From: Phycisphaeraceae bacterium
GTDB taxonomy: Bacteria > Planctomycetota > Phycisphaerae > Phycisphaerales > Phycisphaeraceae
Length of the DNA: 9,111 nucleotides
NCBI GenBank assembly: GCA_028281215.1
Contig: JANQKH010000271.1
Coordinates: 1 to 9,111 of the forward strand
Direction of reading: 5' to 3'
Of this stretch, positions 1 to 6,449 are shown one piece after another. Position 1 is the stretch's first letter, and the number at the start of each line of letters is the position of its first letter. Made by a program: the position numbers and the translations under genes. The notes beneath the pieces are model-generated. The model was not told the origin of the DNA and ran no database searches. It worked only from the letters and a program-made list of their open reading frames with translations.

Positions 1-73
1 CCAAGCCAGGTCCACCTACGGCGTTCCAAAAGAATTCACCCGGGAAGCCGACTCGATTAAAATGCAGCTATGA
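1..73 (+). CDS. 3' end of an unidentified upstream gene (partial)
   Basis: The frame ending with the TGA at 71-73 is open from the left edge and encodes about 23 residues ending in ...EADSIKMQL. Its stop overlaps the ATG of the next gene in an ATGA arrangement, a common sign of translational coupling within an operon. The fragment is too short to name. Because FtsX-type permeases usually sit beside their ABC ATPase or a periplasmic partner, this could be one of those, but that is inference from context. An open frame this short could also arise by chance; the 4-base overlap is the main support. Confidence 0.5.
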   Translation, partial: QARSTYGVPKEFTREADSIKMQL

Positions 74-1353
74 CCATCCCACGTCTGATTCTGCGTGAAC
101 TGTTCTACCGTCGTGTGAACTCGTTGCTCGGTCTGCTCGCGATGATTGCGGCGGTGGCGTGTCTGGTAGGTACGATGGCAGTATTGCGCGGGCATGATGT
201 GCAGACCGGGCGGATTCTCGACGTTCAGCAAGCGGAGATCGAAAAGGCGAGTAAGCAACTCGGTGACGATTACCGCAAAATCGTGTTGAAGCTCGGCTTC
301 AATGTGTTCATCGTGCCGGATGATGTCGATCCCGATAAGTTGCATGAAGCCGGGCTCGGCGGCAAGGAGATGCCGCAGGAGTATGTTCACCAGCTCGCCA
401 ACGCAGGCATTCTCACGATCGATCACCTGCTGCCCAGTTTGTCCGCGTCAATTGTCTGGCCGGAGCAGAACAACGCGCAGGTGATTCTCACGGGCATTCG
501 TGGGGAGGTGGCGGTCGCGGGGAAGAAACGCAAGCGACCGTTGATCCAACCGGTCGAGCCCGGCGAGATTGTGCTCGGCGCAAAGGTTGCCGAGCGGTTG
601 GGTTTGAAGGAAGGTGATCAGACGAAACTGCTCGGCCGGGATGTAAAAGTCGCGAAGGTGGAGCAGCAGGTGCGCGGCACAAACAATGACAACACCGTGT
701 GGATCGATCTCACGGCTGCGCAGGAGCTTCTCAAGAAGGAAGGCAAGATCACCGCGATTCAGGCGATCAATTGTCTCGCACCGCACTGTCATCCCGATGA
801 GTCGGGTATTCCGGCGATCGATGAAGAAGTCGCGCGCGTGCTACCGGACACGCAAGTGCTCATTGACATGGGCAAGGCGCGGACGCGCATCGAAGCCCGC
901 AAGCGCGCCGCGGCCGAGGCCACCGCCAACCTCGAACGTGAAAAGAAAACACGCGGCGAAATCAAAGGCCAACTTGTGCGGTTTTCCTCGATTCTTGTGC
1001 CGTTGGTCATCGTCGGCGCCGGCGTGTGGATCGCGCTCATGTTGCTGATCAATCTGCGTGAACGTCGCGGCGAAATCGGCATCCTCCGCGCGCTGGGTGT
1101 GAAAGCTAAAGCCATCCTTGCTGTCTTTCTCGGTAAAGCGTTGGTGCTCGGCATCGGCGGCGCGGTGCTCGGGTCCGTCGTCGGCCTGCTCATCGGCATG
1201 ACCTACACCGACATGGCGCTGGGCGAACTGGTCGAGCCGACCTCGTTGGTGCTGGTCTTCTTCGCCGCGCCGTTGCTCGCGATCATCGCCAGTTGGATCC
1301 CCGCCATGCTCGCGGCGCAACAGGATCCGGCGGTGGTGTTGAGTGAGGAATGA
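70..1353 (+). CDS. ABC transporter permease, FtsX/MacB type
   Basis: This 427-residue inner-membrane protein has the layout of FtsX/MacB-family permeases. One N-terminal transmembrane helix (about residues 18-38) is followed by a large extracytoplasmic domain (about 40-300) and three C-terminal helices (about 305-328, 346-377, 391-415). The segment after helix 2 carries the family signature E-R-R-G-E-I-G-I-L-R-A-L-G (331-343), and the C-terminus ends with the usual P-A-M-L-A-A...D-P-A-V-V-L pattern (411-424). A charged, probably helical or coiled-coil stretch (about 270-300) precedes helix 2. Such permeases work with a separate ABC ATPase in lipid or lipoprotein export, efflux or cell-wall control; no ATPase lies in the window, so the substrate is unknown. 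The ATG at 70 overlaps the stop of the upstream frame and has no clear Shine-Dalgarno, consistent with coupling. The extracytoplasmic domain contains an unusual C-x4-C-H motif (C235, C240, H241). Confidence 0.9.
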   Translation: MTIPRLILRELFYRRVNSLLGLLAMIAAVACLVGTMAVLRGHDVQTGRILDVQQAEIEKASKQLGDDYRKIVLKLGFNVFIVPDDVDPDKLHEAGLGGKEMPQEYVHQLANAGILTIDHLLPSLSASIVWPEQNNAQVILTGIRGEVAVAGKKRKRPLIQPVEPGEIVLGAKVAERLGLKEGDQTKLLGRDVKVAKVEQQVRGTNNDNTVWIDLTAAQELLKKEGKITAIQAINCLAPHCHPDESGIPAIDEEVARVLPDTQVLIDMGKARTRIEARKRAAAEATANLEREKKTRGEIKGQLVRFSSILVPLVIVGAGVWIALMLLINLRERRGEIGILRALGVKAKAILAVFLGKALVLGIGGAVLGSVVGLLIGMTYTDMALGELVEPTSLVLVFFAAPLLAIIASWIPAMLAAQQDPAVVLSEE

Positions 1354-1383
1354 TGCACCACCCCACTTTGGACTATCTTCTTC

Positions 1384-2862
1384 ATGAATCATCGTCCCGT
1401 TTCAATCGTCTGCCTTTGTGTCATCCTGATCGGATTGACGACGTCACGCACCCGCGCCGCTGACTGGCCTCAATTCCGCGGCCTGCGCGGCAGCGGCGTC
1501 TCTACAGCCACACAACGCCTGCCTGCCGACGTCGCGCCGAACAAACATGTGCGCTGGAAAGTCGATATCACGCCCGGTGTATCCTCGCCCGTGGTCGTCG
1601 ACGGCCGCATCTATCTCACTGGTGTGAAGGCGAACAACGAACTGGTCACCTTTGCGTTGAGCGCCGTCGACGGCTCACAACTCTGGGAGAAGCCGGCGCC
1701 AATCACTGGCATCGAAACGACCGACAAAAAACCCAAAGGTCGACTCGCTACGCCTACCGTTGCCTGTGACGGCAAACACGTCGTCAGCTTCTTCGGCTCA
1801 AGTGGCCTGCTCTGTTATTCCATCGAAGGCAAGAGGCTTTGGTATCGTCCGATGGGCCCTTTTGAAAATCGCCGCGGCGCTTCATCGTCGCCTGTCATTC
1901 ATGACGGCAAGGTGATCGTCTACCAGGATCACGAAGTCGGTTCGTTCCTTGAAGCGATCGACATCACCAATGGCAAAACCGTTTGGCGAACTGAACGAAG
2001 TCTGTTCAACCGAAGTTACGGCACGCCGTTGATTGTGAAGAACAATACCGGACAACACGAAATCATCCTCGTTGGTTCCGGTCTGGTCACCAGTTACGAC
2101 GTGTCGTCAGGCAAGCCGATCTGGTTCGTCAAAGGCACGTCGGCGGTGGCGAATCCCATGGCAGTCGTCGGCAACGGCGCGTTCAAGCACCGCCTCTTCA
2201 TCGCCAGCGCCAATCCCGGCCCGAAACGGTCCTTTCAGCCGGACTTTGATGAACTGACCAAGCATCGCGACAAGAACAGTGATGGCAAAGTCATGCAAGA
2301 TGAGCTGCCCTCCGGCCTGTTTGCCGCGATGTTTCCGAAATACGATCAAAACAACAACCGTATTCTGGATGCCGACGAATACAAAGCGATTCAAACCTTC
2401 ATGGGTTCGTGCAGGAACGGTCTGTTTGCAATTGATCTTGTCGATGTGGAAGACAGCAAGCGAAGCACACCGGGTCTCAACCGCACGGATACGCACAAGC
2501 GTTGGTCGGTCACGCGCTCCACGCCGCGCACCGCCACGCCGATCTACCATGAAGGACATGTTTACATGATGAAGGATGGCGGCGTATTTACCAGCCTGAA
2601 CGCCAAGACCGGCGAGGTGGTCAAAACCGAGCGTGTGCCCGCCAACGGCAAGTTCTTCAGCTCACCCGTCTTGGCTGATGGCAAGATTTATGTCGGCGAC
2701 GATCGCGGCAAGTTCGTGGTATTCAGCGCCAAACCGGAATGGCAGCTACTCAGTCATGCGGACTTCGGTGAGCCGATCTATCCCACGCCTGCGATCACGA
2801 ACGGCCGCATGTATTTGCGCTCGGAAACGAAGTTGTATTGTATTGGGATTGGGGTGGAGTGA
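1384..2862 (+). CDS. Secreted PQQ-like beta-propeller protein with two EF-hand loops
   Basis: This 492-residue protein starts with a signal peptide (hydrophobic core about residues 6-19, likely cleavage near T-R-A-A at 23-26), followed by D-W-P-Q-F-R-G (27-33), the typical start of planctomycete PQQ-like propeller proteins. Blade-type motifs recur: V-V-D-G-R-I-Y-L (71-78), V-I-H-D-G-K-V-I-V-Y (171-180), V-L-A-D-G-K-I-Y-V (429-437) and I-T-N-G-R-M-Y-L (471-478), alternating with x-G-x-x-x-W strands such as T-N-G-K-T-V-W (195-201). Two EF-hand-like calcium loops are inserted: D296 to E307 (D-K-N-S-D-G-K) and D321 to E332 (D-Q-N-N-N-R-I). The protein is probably periplasmic or exported. Whether it binds PQQ is unclear; most such planctomycete proteins have no demonstrated enzyme activity. 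It lies 30 bases after the permease gene on the same strand and may be co-transcribed. The Shine-Dalgarno is weak (TTGGA, about 11 bases upstream). Confidence 0.88.
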   Translation: MNHRPVSIVCLCVILIGLTTSRTRAADWPQFRGLRGSGVSTATQRLPADVAPNKHVRWKVDITPGVSSPVVVDGRIYLTGVKANNELVTFALSAVDGSQLWEKPAPITGIETTDKKPKGRLATPTVACDGKHVVSFFGSSGLLCYSIEGKRLWYRPMGPFENRRGASSSPVIHDGKVIVYQDHEVGSFLEAIDITNGKTVWRTERSLFNRSYGTPLIVKNNTGQHEIILVGSGLVTSYDVSSGKPIWFVKGTSAVANPMAVVGNGAFKHRLFIASANPGPKRSFQPDFDELTKHRDKNSDGKVMQDELPSGLFAAMFPKYDQNNNRILDADEYKAIQTFMGSCRNGLFAIDLVDVEDSKRSTPGLNRTDTHKRWSVTRSTPRTATPIYHEGHVYMMKDGGVFTSLNAKTGEVVKTERVPANGKFFSSPVLADGKIYVGDDRGKFVVFSAKPEWQLLSHADFGEPIYPTPAITNGRMYLRSETKLYCIGIGVE

Positions 2863-2872
2863 AAACCCAGAT

Positions 2873-3832
2873 TCATTTCCACGTGTTCTCTTTCACCGGC
2901 TTCCCGTTTGTGGTGAGAATCTGAAAGTGGTGGAAGCCGGCGTTCATGCCGTTGTACCGCCACACGACCTTCTTGTCGCGCGTGACCTCGAACAGTTTGA
3001 CGGCCTTGCCCTTGGCGTGGTAGCTGGAAATCACCGTGTTGCCGTTGGGCAGACGTTGCGCGCCGCAGGCGTCGGCGAACAGGCTCTCGCCGATATCACC
3101 GTTGTCGACCTTCCACACGATCTTGCCATCGCCGTTCACTTCGATGATCCGGTTGCCGTTGGTGCAGGCGATCAGGGTGTTGCCGTCTTTCAGCCGGATG
3201 GCAGTGAAAGGCCAGTCGCGTTTGGTGCGCCCGCGATCATCGGTCGCAAACGTTTTCACGACCTTGCCGGAATTCGGGTCGTATTCCTTGACTGCAAAGT
3301 CCAGCAGGTGCGGGGCGATATAGTTGCCGTTCGGTAATAGGCGCAACATGCGCGTCTGCATGTGCGCGTTTTTCTTTTGGCATTGCAAGGCCGTCTCTTT
3401 CAACACTTCGCCTTTGCGGTTGATCACCAACGCGCGCGGCTTCGGGCCGAGCTCCGCGACCAGAAACTTACCGTCCGGTAACGGTTGCACTGTGCTGGTT
3501 TCCCGCTGTTGGCCTTGGTACGACCAGACAACCTTTTTGGTGGCGCGATCGATTTCGACCACGCCGCCGTTCGGAAATCCTTTCATCCGGTAGAGCGCGA
3601 GCAAGACGTTGCCGTTGGGCAACACCCATCCGTCGCTCGCCGGGTAATTCACTGACCATTGCACCTTACCGTCTTCGCCGACGATCACGGTTTTATTCGC
3701 TTTGCCGACGCCGAGGAACGAGTGGGTGATGGCGGCGCCATCCGCCGCACGCGCCGCCGGAGCGATGACCATGGCCAGCCAAGCAAACGCCAACAGCGGG
3801 AAGGTCAACACAGGCGTGAGGGAACGATGCAT
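2873..3832 (-). CDS. Secreted repeat beta-propeller protein (PQQ-like / arylsulfotransferase-like)
   Basis: With the start at the ATG at 3830-3832 the protein has 319 residues. I prefer this start because GGAGG lies 9 bases upstream and because it gives a clean signal peptide (hydrophobic about residues 7-24, A-R-A-A cleavage near 29). A TTG nine codons further upstream (3859) is the alternative. The mature part is made of L-P-N-G-N-type turns at residues 71, 118, 166, 214 and 261, spaced 47, 48, 48 and 47 residues apart, with a degenerate sixth near 306 (L-T-T-N-G-K). Each follows a strand such as K-V-V-W or K-I-V-W. This is the pattern of a six-bladed propeller related to PQQ or arylsulfotransferase-type repeats. 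I see no catalytic site, so the function is unknown; binding or scaffolding outside the cytoplasm is plausible. Its stop is 10 bases from that of the convergent propeller gene. Confidence 0.82.
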   Translation of the reverse strand: MHRSLTPVLTFPLLAFAWLAMVIAPAARAADGAAITHSFLGVGKANKTVIVGEDGKVQWSVNYPASDGWVLPNGNVLLALYRMKGFPNGGVVEIDRATKKVVWSYQGQQRETSTVQPLPDGKFLVAELGPKPRALVINRKGEVLKETALQCQKKNAHMQTRMLRLLPNGNYIAPHLLDFAVKEYDPNSGKVVKTFATDDRGRTKRDWPFTAIRLKDGNTLIACTNGNRIIEVNGDGKIVWKVDNGDIGESLFADACGAQRLPNGNTVISSYHAKGKAVKLFEVTRDKKVVWRYNGMNAGFHHFQILTTNGKPVKENTWK

Positions 3833-3980
3833 GGGAATCTGCCTCCAGGTGAAACGCAATGGTTGTGGGAGTCTTGACAGGATAAGGACGACTGTACGAA
3901 CCCACAGCGTACCACAGGCTGAATGTGGTTTTTCGTCACGCTCATGTGGGAATCACCCCCTTCGTCCGACACCATCCACC

Positions 3981-4427
3981 TTAAAACACCGGCAACCAAC
4001 CCACCCACCACGAAAGAAAACTCAACACCAACAATGTGCCTGCCGACGATGCGAACCACGCGGCTACGAAAGGCCGACGAATCATCCGCTCGCGCCCGAC
4101 CCCCAACAACACCACGGTGAGCAGGGAAAGCGGCGCCATCAGCAGCATCGCGTTCACTTCCAGGTCGGACAAGTGATCGCGATAGCCGCGCACAAAGACA
4201 TACGCCAAGTACAAACTGCTGCCGCCGAGCAGCATCGACGCGGCGACGACGATCACATACCACGCCCCGGCCCCCCGATGTGTCGGCGAAACCTGCAACC
4301 GATACGTTCCACCACACTCCGGGCACTTCGACCGGTTCGCCTGAATGGTCGCATACAGGTTGTAGCCGCACTTCGGGCAATCACACGCGTGCAGATTCAA
4401 ACGCGAAGCAAGATCGCTTGATTTCAT
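3981..4427 (-). CDS. Small membrane protein with N-terminal zinc ribbon
   Basis: This 148-residue protein begins with a four-cysteine zinc ribbon: C17-P-K-C20-G-Y-N-L and C35-P-E-C38-G-G. Three hydrophobic stretches follow that should be transmembrane helices (about 56-78, 90-111, 119-143). The C-P-x-C-G-Y-x-L...C-P-E-C-G module in front of membrane helices is a recurring design among planctomycete hypothetical proteins; I know of no assigned function. The ATG at 4425-4427 is preceded by GGAG at a 6-base spacing, which supports the start. The gene follows the cysteine-rich gene at 4461-4874 with a 33-base gap on the same strand, so the two may share a transcript. The ribbon should face the cytoplasm if the first helix runs outward, but topology is inferred only from sequence. 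Confidence 0.72.
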   Translation of the reverse strand: MKSSDLASRLNLHACDCPKCGYNLYATIQANRSKCPECGGTYRLQVSPTHRGAGAWYVIVVAASMLLGGSSLYLAYVFVRGYRDHLSDLEVNAMLLMAPLSLLTVVLLGVGRERMIRRPFVAAWFASSAGTLLVLSFLSWWVGWLPVF

Positions 4428-4460
4428 GACGGACTCCGGGACGCCAGGATCATGATCACG

Positions 4461-4874
4461 CTAGGTGAAATACCGACTCGCCTTCGATTTCAGCTCTCCC
4501 TTCACCACTTCCATCGCTTCGGATTCAAATTTCGGCTCGCTGATCACGACTTGTGCCCACCAGCGCTGGACGCGTTTGGCCGCCTCGTCGGCCTGAGCGA
4601 GCATTTCATCGCTGGGTTCGCCGAGCCATTGTTCCGCTTCCATGTCGCTTGGCCGATGATTGGATTTGATCGCCACACAATGTCCGGCGTTGCCGTGTTC
4701 AATGAACTGTTCCGGCGTGCTGACTTTGAACACCTTTTTTTGACATACCTTGCAGAACCGCACGCCTGGGCGCAAGGTCCATGACAGTTCCTCCCAGCGC
4801 ATCGGACATAGATTGTCAAACGCGTTCGGGCAGTTCCAGACTTCTGAATCCAGGACGTTTTGTTCGTCAGGCAT
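4461..4874 (-). CDS. Cysteine-rich hypothetical protein, probable metal binding
   Basis: I set the start at the ATG at 4872-4874, giving 137 residues, because CGGAG lies 7 bases upstream and all conserved-looking sequence comes after it. The same frame is open further upstream to 5213, but that part overlaps the divergent gene and looks non-coding. The N-terminal half has C15, C23, C41, C44 and C66 in the contexts W-N-C-P-N-A-F, C-P-M-R-W-E-E-L, V-R-F-C-K-V-C-Q-K-K-V-F and G-H-C-V-A-I. This resembles a family of small bacterial proteins with a C-P-x-x-W-x-x-L...R-x-C-x-x-C core that I recall without an assigned function. The C-x2-C pair with flanking Cys and His suggests zinc binding (inference). 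The C-terminal third is charged and probably helical. There is no signal peptide or membrane segment, so it should be cytoplasmic. Confidence 0.68.
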   Translation of the reverse strand: MPDEQNVLDSEVWNCPNAFDNLCPMRWEELSWTLRPGVRFCKVCQKKVFKVSTPEQFIEHGNAGHCVAIKSNHRPSDMEAEQWLGEPSDEMLAQADEAAKRVQRWWAQVVISEPKFESEAMEVVKGELKSKASRYFT

Positions 4875-4989
4875 GGAAGAACTCCGGGCCAAGGTCGGCA
4901 TCCATGTCAGCAGTTGAATGTCACAGAATGCGCCCGCGTTATGATAGGCGCGCATCGGCAGGAATGAATACAACACTGGGAGGTGATGC
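4875..4989. promoter_or_regulatory. Divergent promoter region with a shared -10 candidate
   Basis: These 115 bases separate two divergent genes. The 7-mer TATGATA at 4940-4946 reads TATGAT on the plus strand and TATCAT on the minus strand, each one mismatch from TATAAT. On the minus strand a weak -35 (TTCATT) lies 16 bases upstream. On the plus strand no good -35 is found at 16-18 bases. The placement would give leaders of roughly 40 and 60 bases. This is a pattern match only. Confidence 0.3.
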
Positions 4990-5622
4990 ATGTCCAAATA
5001 CGCTGCCCGTCCAACGCACGCTTCCGATCCGGGCGGGGTTGAATTGTCCGTGGAGAAATACAAGCGATTCGCCACGCCGTCCCGGGGTTTGCATCGATTG
5101 ATCTGCAAGCTGTTGCCCGCCATCGACAGCGCTGCCCTCAAGGAATTGAACGGCCATCTGATGCTCGGCGATTCGCGCGCCGCGGTTGTCATGCGGGTCG
5201 ATCCGTTGCTCACCGCCGCCTACACCGATGAATTGGATTGCGTCGCCATGTTGTGGTGGCCCGATTGGCTCGTGTCTGAAATGGACTTGACGGAAGGGCA
5301 TCGGCTGTTGACCGTGAATACTTATGTACGTGAAAAAAGAATCGCGCCTGATCTCATCCCGGGCGAATACGACACCGGAAACTGGCAAAACTTCTTCCCG
5401 CTGATCGCCGACTTCCTCTCGGACGATGTCGACCGTATTGAAGCCCGCAAGGCCGAGATTGCCGACCACGAATGGGAATATTGCTGGAACATGGGCGAGC
5501 AGCACATCGCCAAGTTCGGCGGCAAAGCCCGGCGTGGTGGAGCCTACTGGCCCAGATATCCCTTCAACGACAAGCGTTACGCGCACGCTCACGACCCCAA
5601 TTGGAAGGGGCTGTGGATTTGA
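4990..5622 (+). CDS. Hypothetical protein, 210 residues
   Basis: The start is well supported: the run GGGAGGTG at 4978-4985 ends 4 bases before the ATG. I do not recognise the family. The protein has no signal peptide or transmembrane helix and should be cytoplasmic. Features that look like a folded domain are a hydrophobic strand-rich centre (A-A-V-V-M-R-V at 64-70, D-C-V-A-M-L-W-W-P at 83-91, L-L-T-V-N-T-Y at 106-112), then a tryptophan-rich segment (N-W-Q-N-F-F-P, E-W-E-Y-C-W-N) and an aromatic, basic C-terminus ending N-W-K-G-L-W-I. The body has no obvious catalytic motif. It is transcribed divergently from the cysteine-rich gene and converges on the SUKH gene with an 18-base gap, so it is probably monocistronic. 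Confidence 0.75.
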   Translation: MSKYAARPTHASDPGGVELSVEKYKRFATPSRGLHRLICKLLPAIDSAALKELNGHLMLGDSRAAVVMRVDPLLTAAYTDELDCVAMLWWPDWLVSEMDLTEGHRLLTVNTYVREKRIAPDLIPGEYDTGNWQNFFPLIADFLSDDVDRIEARKAEIADHEWEYCWNMGEQHIAKFGGKARRGGAYWPRYPFNDKRYAHAHDPNWKGLWI

Positions 5623-5640
5623 ATGCAAGCTGGTCGTGCA

Positions 5641-6408
5641 TCATTCGGAATCCGAGTCCCGCGCGTGATCCAGCCAGTGTTCGTACCAGTCAAGGAAGGT
5701 GTAGTCATGATCGTCAGCCGGGGCGCCGTGCACGTCGGCCGCGATGTCGTTGAATGACGCGACCCATTCGCCGTCGCATTCGTCGACCACCCAGACCGTG
5801 CCGCGTTTTTCGCCGGTGACGATGAGATACGCCATCATGCCGCAGCCGTAGTTGGCGATCAGGAAGACGCCTTGCGCCAGACCGCCCCAGACTTCCTTTT
5901 CCCACGCTTCGATCGCCGCTTCGTCTTCCGGATACTCAAAGCGCGTGGTCTTCGCGTACGGGAACGGTTTTTGCAACAGTGCGGGATCGTTCGCCGCTGT
6001 CTCGATGCCGCTGAAGTACATCGTGTTGAAACTTTGCGAGAATTGATCGATCGGAAGCTTCACGCCGTCGTTGGTGTACGTGATCGACACGGTCATCGGC
6101 GCAGGTTTCACCGGCGGCAAGCGATCAGGTGTGCCGAACCGTTCCAGCCCATACCCCGGCCCCGCGCCGCCGTTGCCGATGTGCATCAAAAAAGCGCGAT
6201 AATCGTCCGGCAGTTGGACGCCGAAGAACGATTCATATTCGATCAGTTCATCTTCACTGAGCGTACGACCGAGCCGGTATTGATGCATGTACGCGCCGAA
6301 GCTGGAAAACTCCGTGTCGATTGCGGTCTGATAGTCCAGCTTTTCGCGAATTCGTTGGAGTGCGACGGGATAAGGCATAGCTACGACTTCCGGTTGGAGG
6401 GTGGGCAT
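5641..6408 (-). CDS. SMI1/KNR4 (SUKH superfamily) protein
   Basis: I recognise a SUKH domain by the segment L-S-E-D-E-L-I-E-Y-E...F-G-V-Q-L-P-D-D-Y-R-A-F-L (residues 50-74), followed by H-I-G-N-G-G-A-G-P-G-Y-G-L (76-88) and the later strand pair G-V-F-L-I-A-N-Y-G-C-G (180-190) and G-T-V-W-V-V-D-E (203-210). SUKH proteins are often immunity proteins against contact-dependent or polymorphic toxins in bacteria, but many stand-alone copies have no known partner. No toxin gene is visible here. With the ATG at 6406-6408 the protein has 255 residues; a GTG at 6454-6456 overlapping the stop of the upstream gene, or an ATG at 6376-6378, are alternatives, and none has a strong Shine-Dalgarno. The spacing or overlap with the nucleotidyltransferase-HD gene on the same strand suggests an operon. 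Confidence 0.8.
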   Translation of the reverse strand: MPTLQPEVVAMPYPVALQRIREKLDYQTAIDTEFSSFGAYMHQYRLGRTLSEDELIEYESFFGVQLPDDYRAFLMHIGNGGAGPGYGLERFGTPDRLPPVKPAPMTVSITYTNDGVKLPIDQFSQSFNTMYFSGIETAANDPALLQKPFPYAKTTRFEYPEDEAAIEAWEKEVWGGLAQGVFLIANYGCGMMAYLIVTGEKRGTVWVVDECDGEWVASFNDIAADVHGAPADDHDYTFLDWYEHWLDHARDSDSE

Positions 6409-6449
6409 CGTATTCCATTGCCGTTTTGACTTCGAATTGTCGTGGACGA

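Noticed and set aside
841..1392. 183-residue open frame antisense to the ABC permease
   Set aside because: The permease has clear membrane helices and family motifs; the antisense frame is rich in His, Arg and Asp and follows from GC-rich codon usage.
2896..2940. Inverted repeat CCGGCTTCC/GGAAGCCGG near the convergent gene ends as a terminator
   Set aside because: The 9-base arms are perfect but the loop is 27 bases, it lies within the coding end of the minus-strand gene, and no T-run follows on either strand.
2633..3337. 234-residue plus-strand frame spanning the junction of the two propeller genes
   Set aside because: It runs in a wrong frame over one gene and antisense to the other, both of which have recognisable repeats and signal peptides.
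3874..3879. Perfect TTGACA -35 on the plus strand
   Set aside because: No acceptable -10 at 16-18 bases and no plus-strand gene downstream.
3702..4421. 239-residue plus-strand frame over the zinc-ribbon gene
   Set aside because: Antisense to a protein with zinc-ribbon cysteines, three membrane helices and a good Shine-Dalgarno; the frame itself is Pro/Arg/His rich.
4448..4457. 10-base palindrome GATCATGATC between the two cysteine-rich genes
   Set aside because: A single short palindrome in a 33-base gap with no second copy; expected by chance at this scale.
4875..5213. Upstream in-frame extension of the cysteine-rich minus-strand gene (to 250 residues)
   Set aside because: It overlaps the divergent gene at 4990-5622, looks unlike protein sequence, and the ATG at 4872-4874 has a good Shine-Dalgarno.
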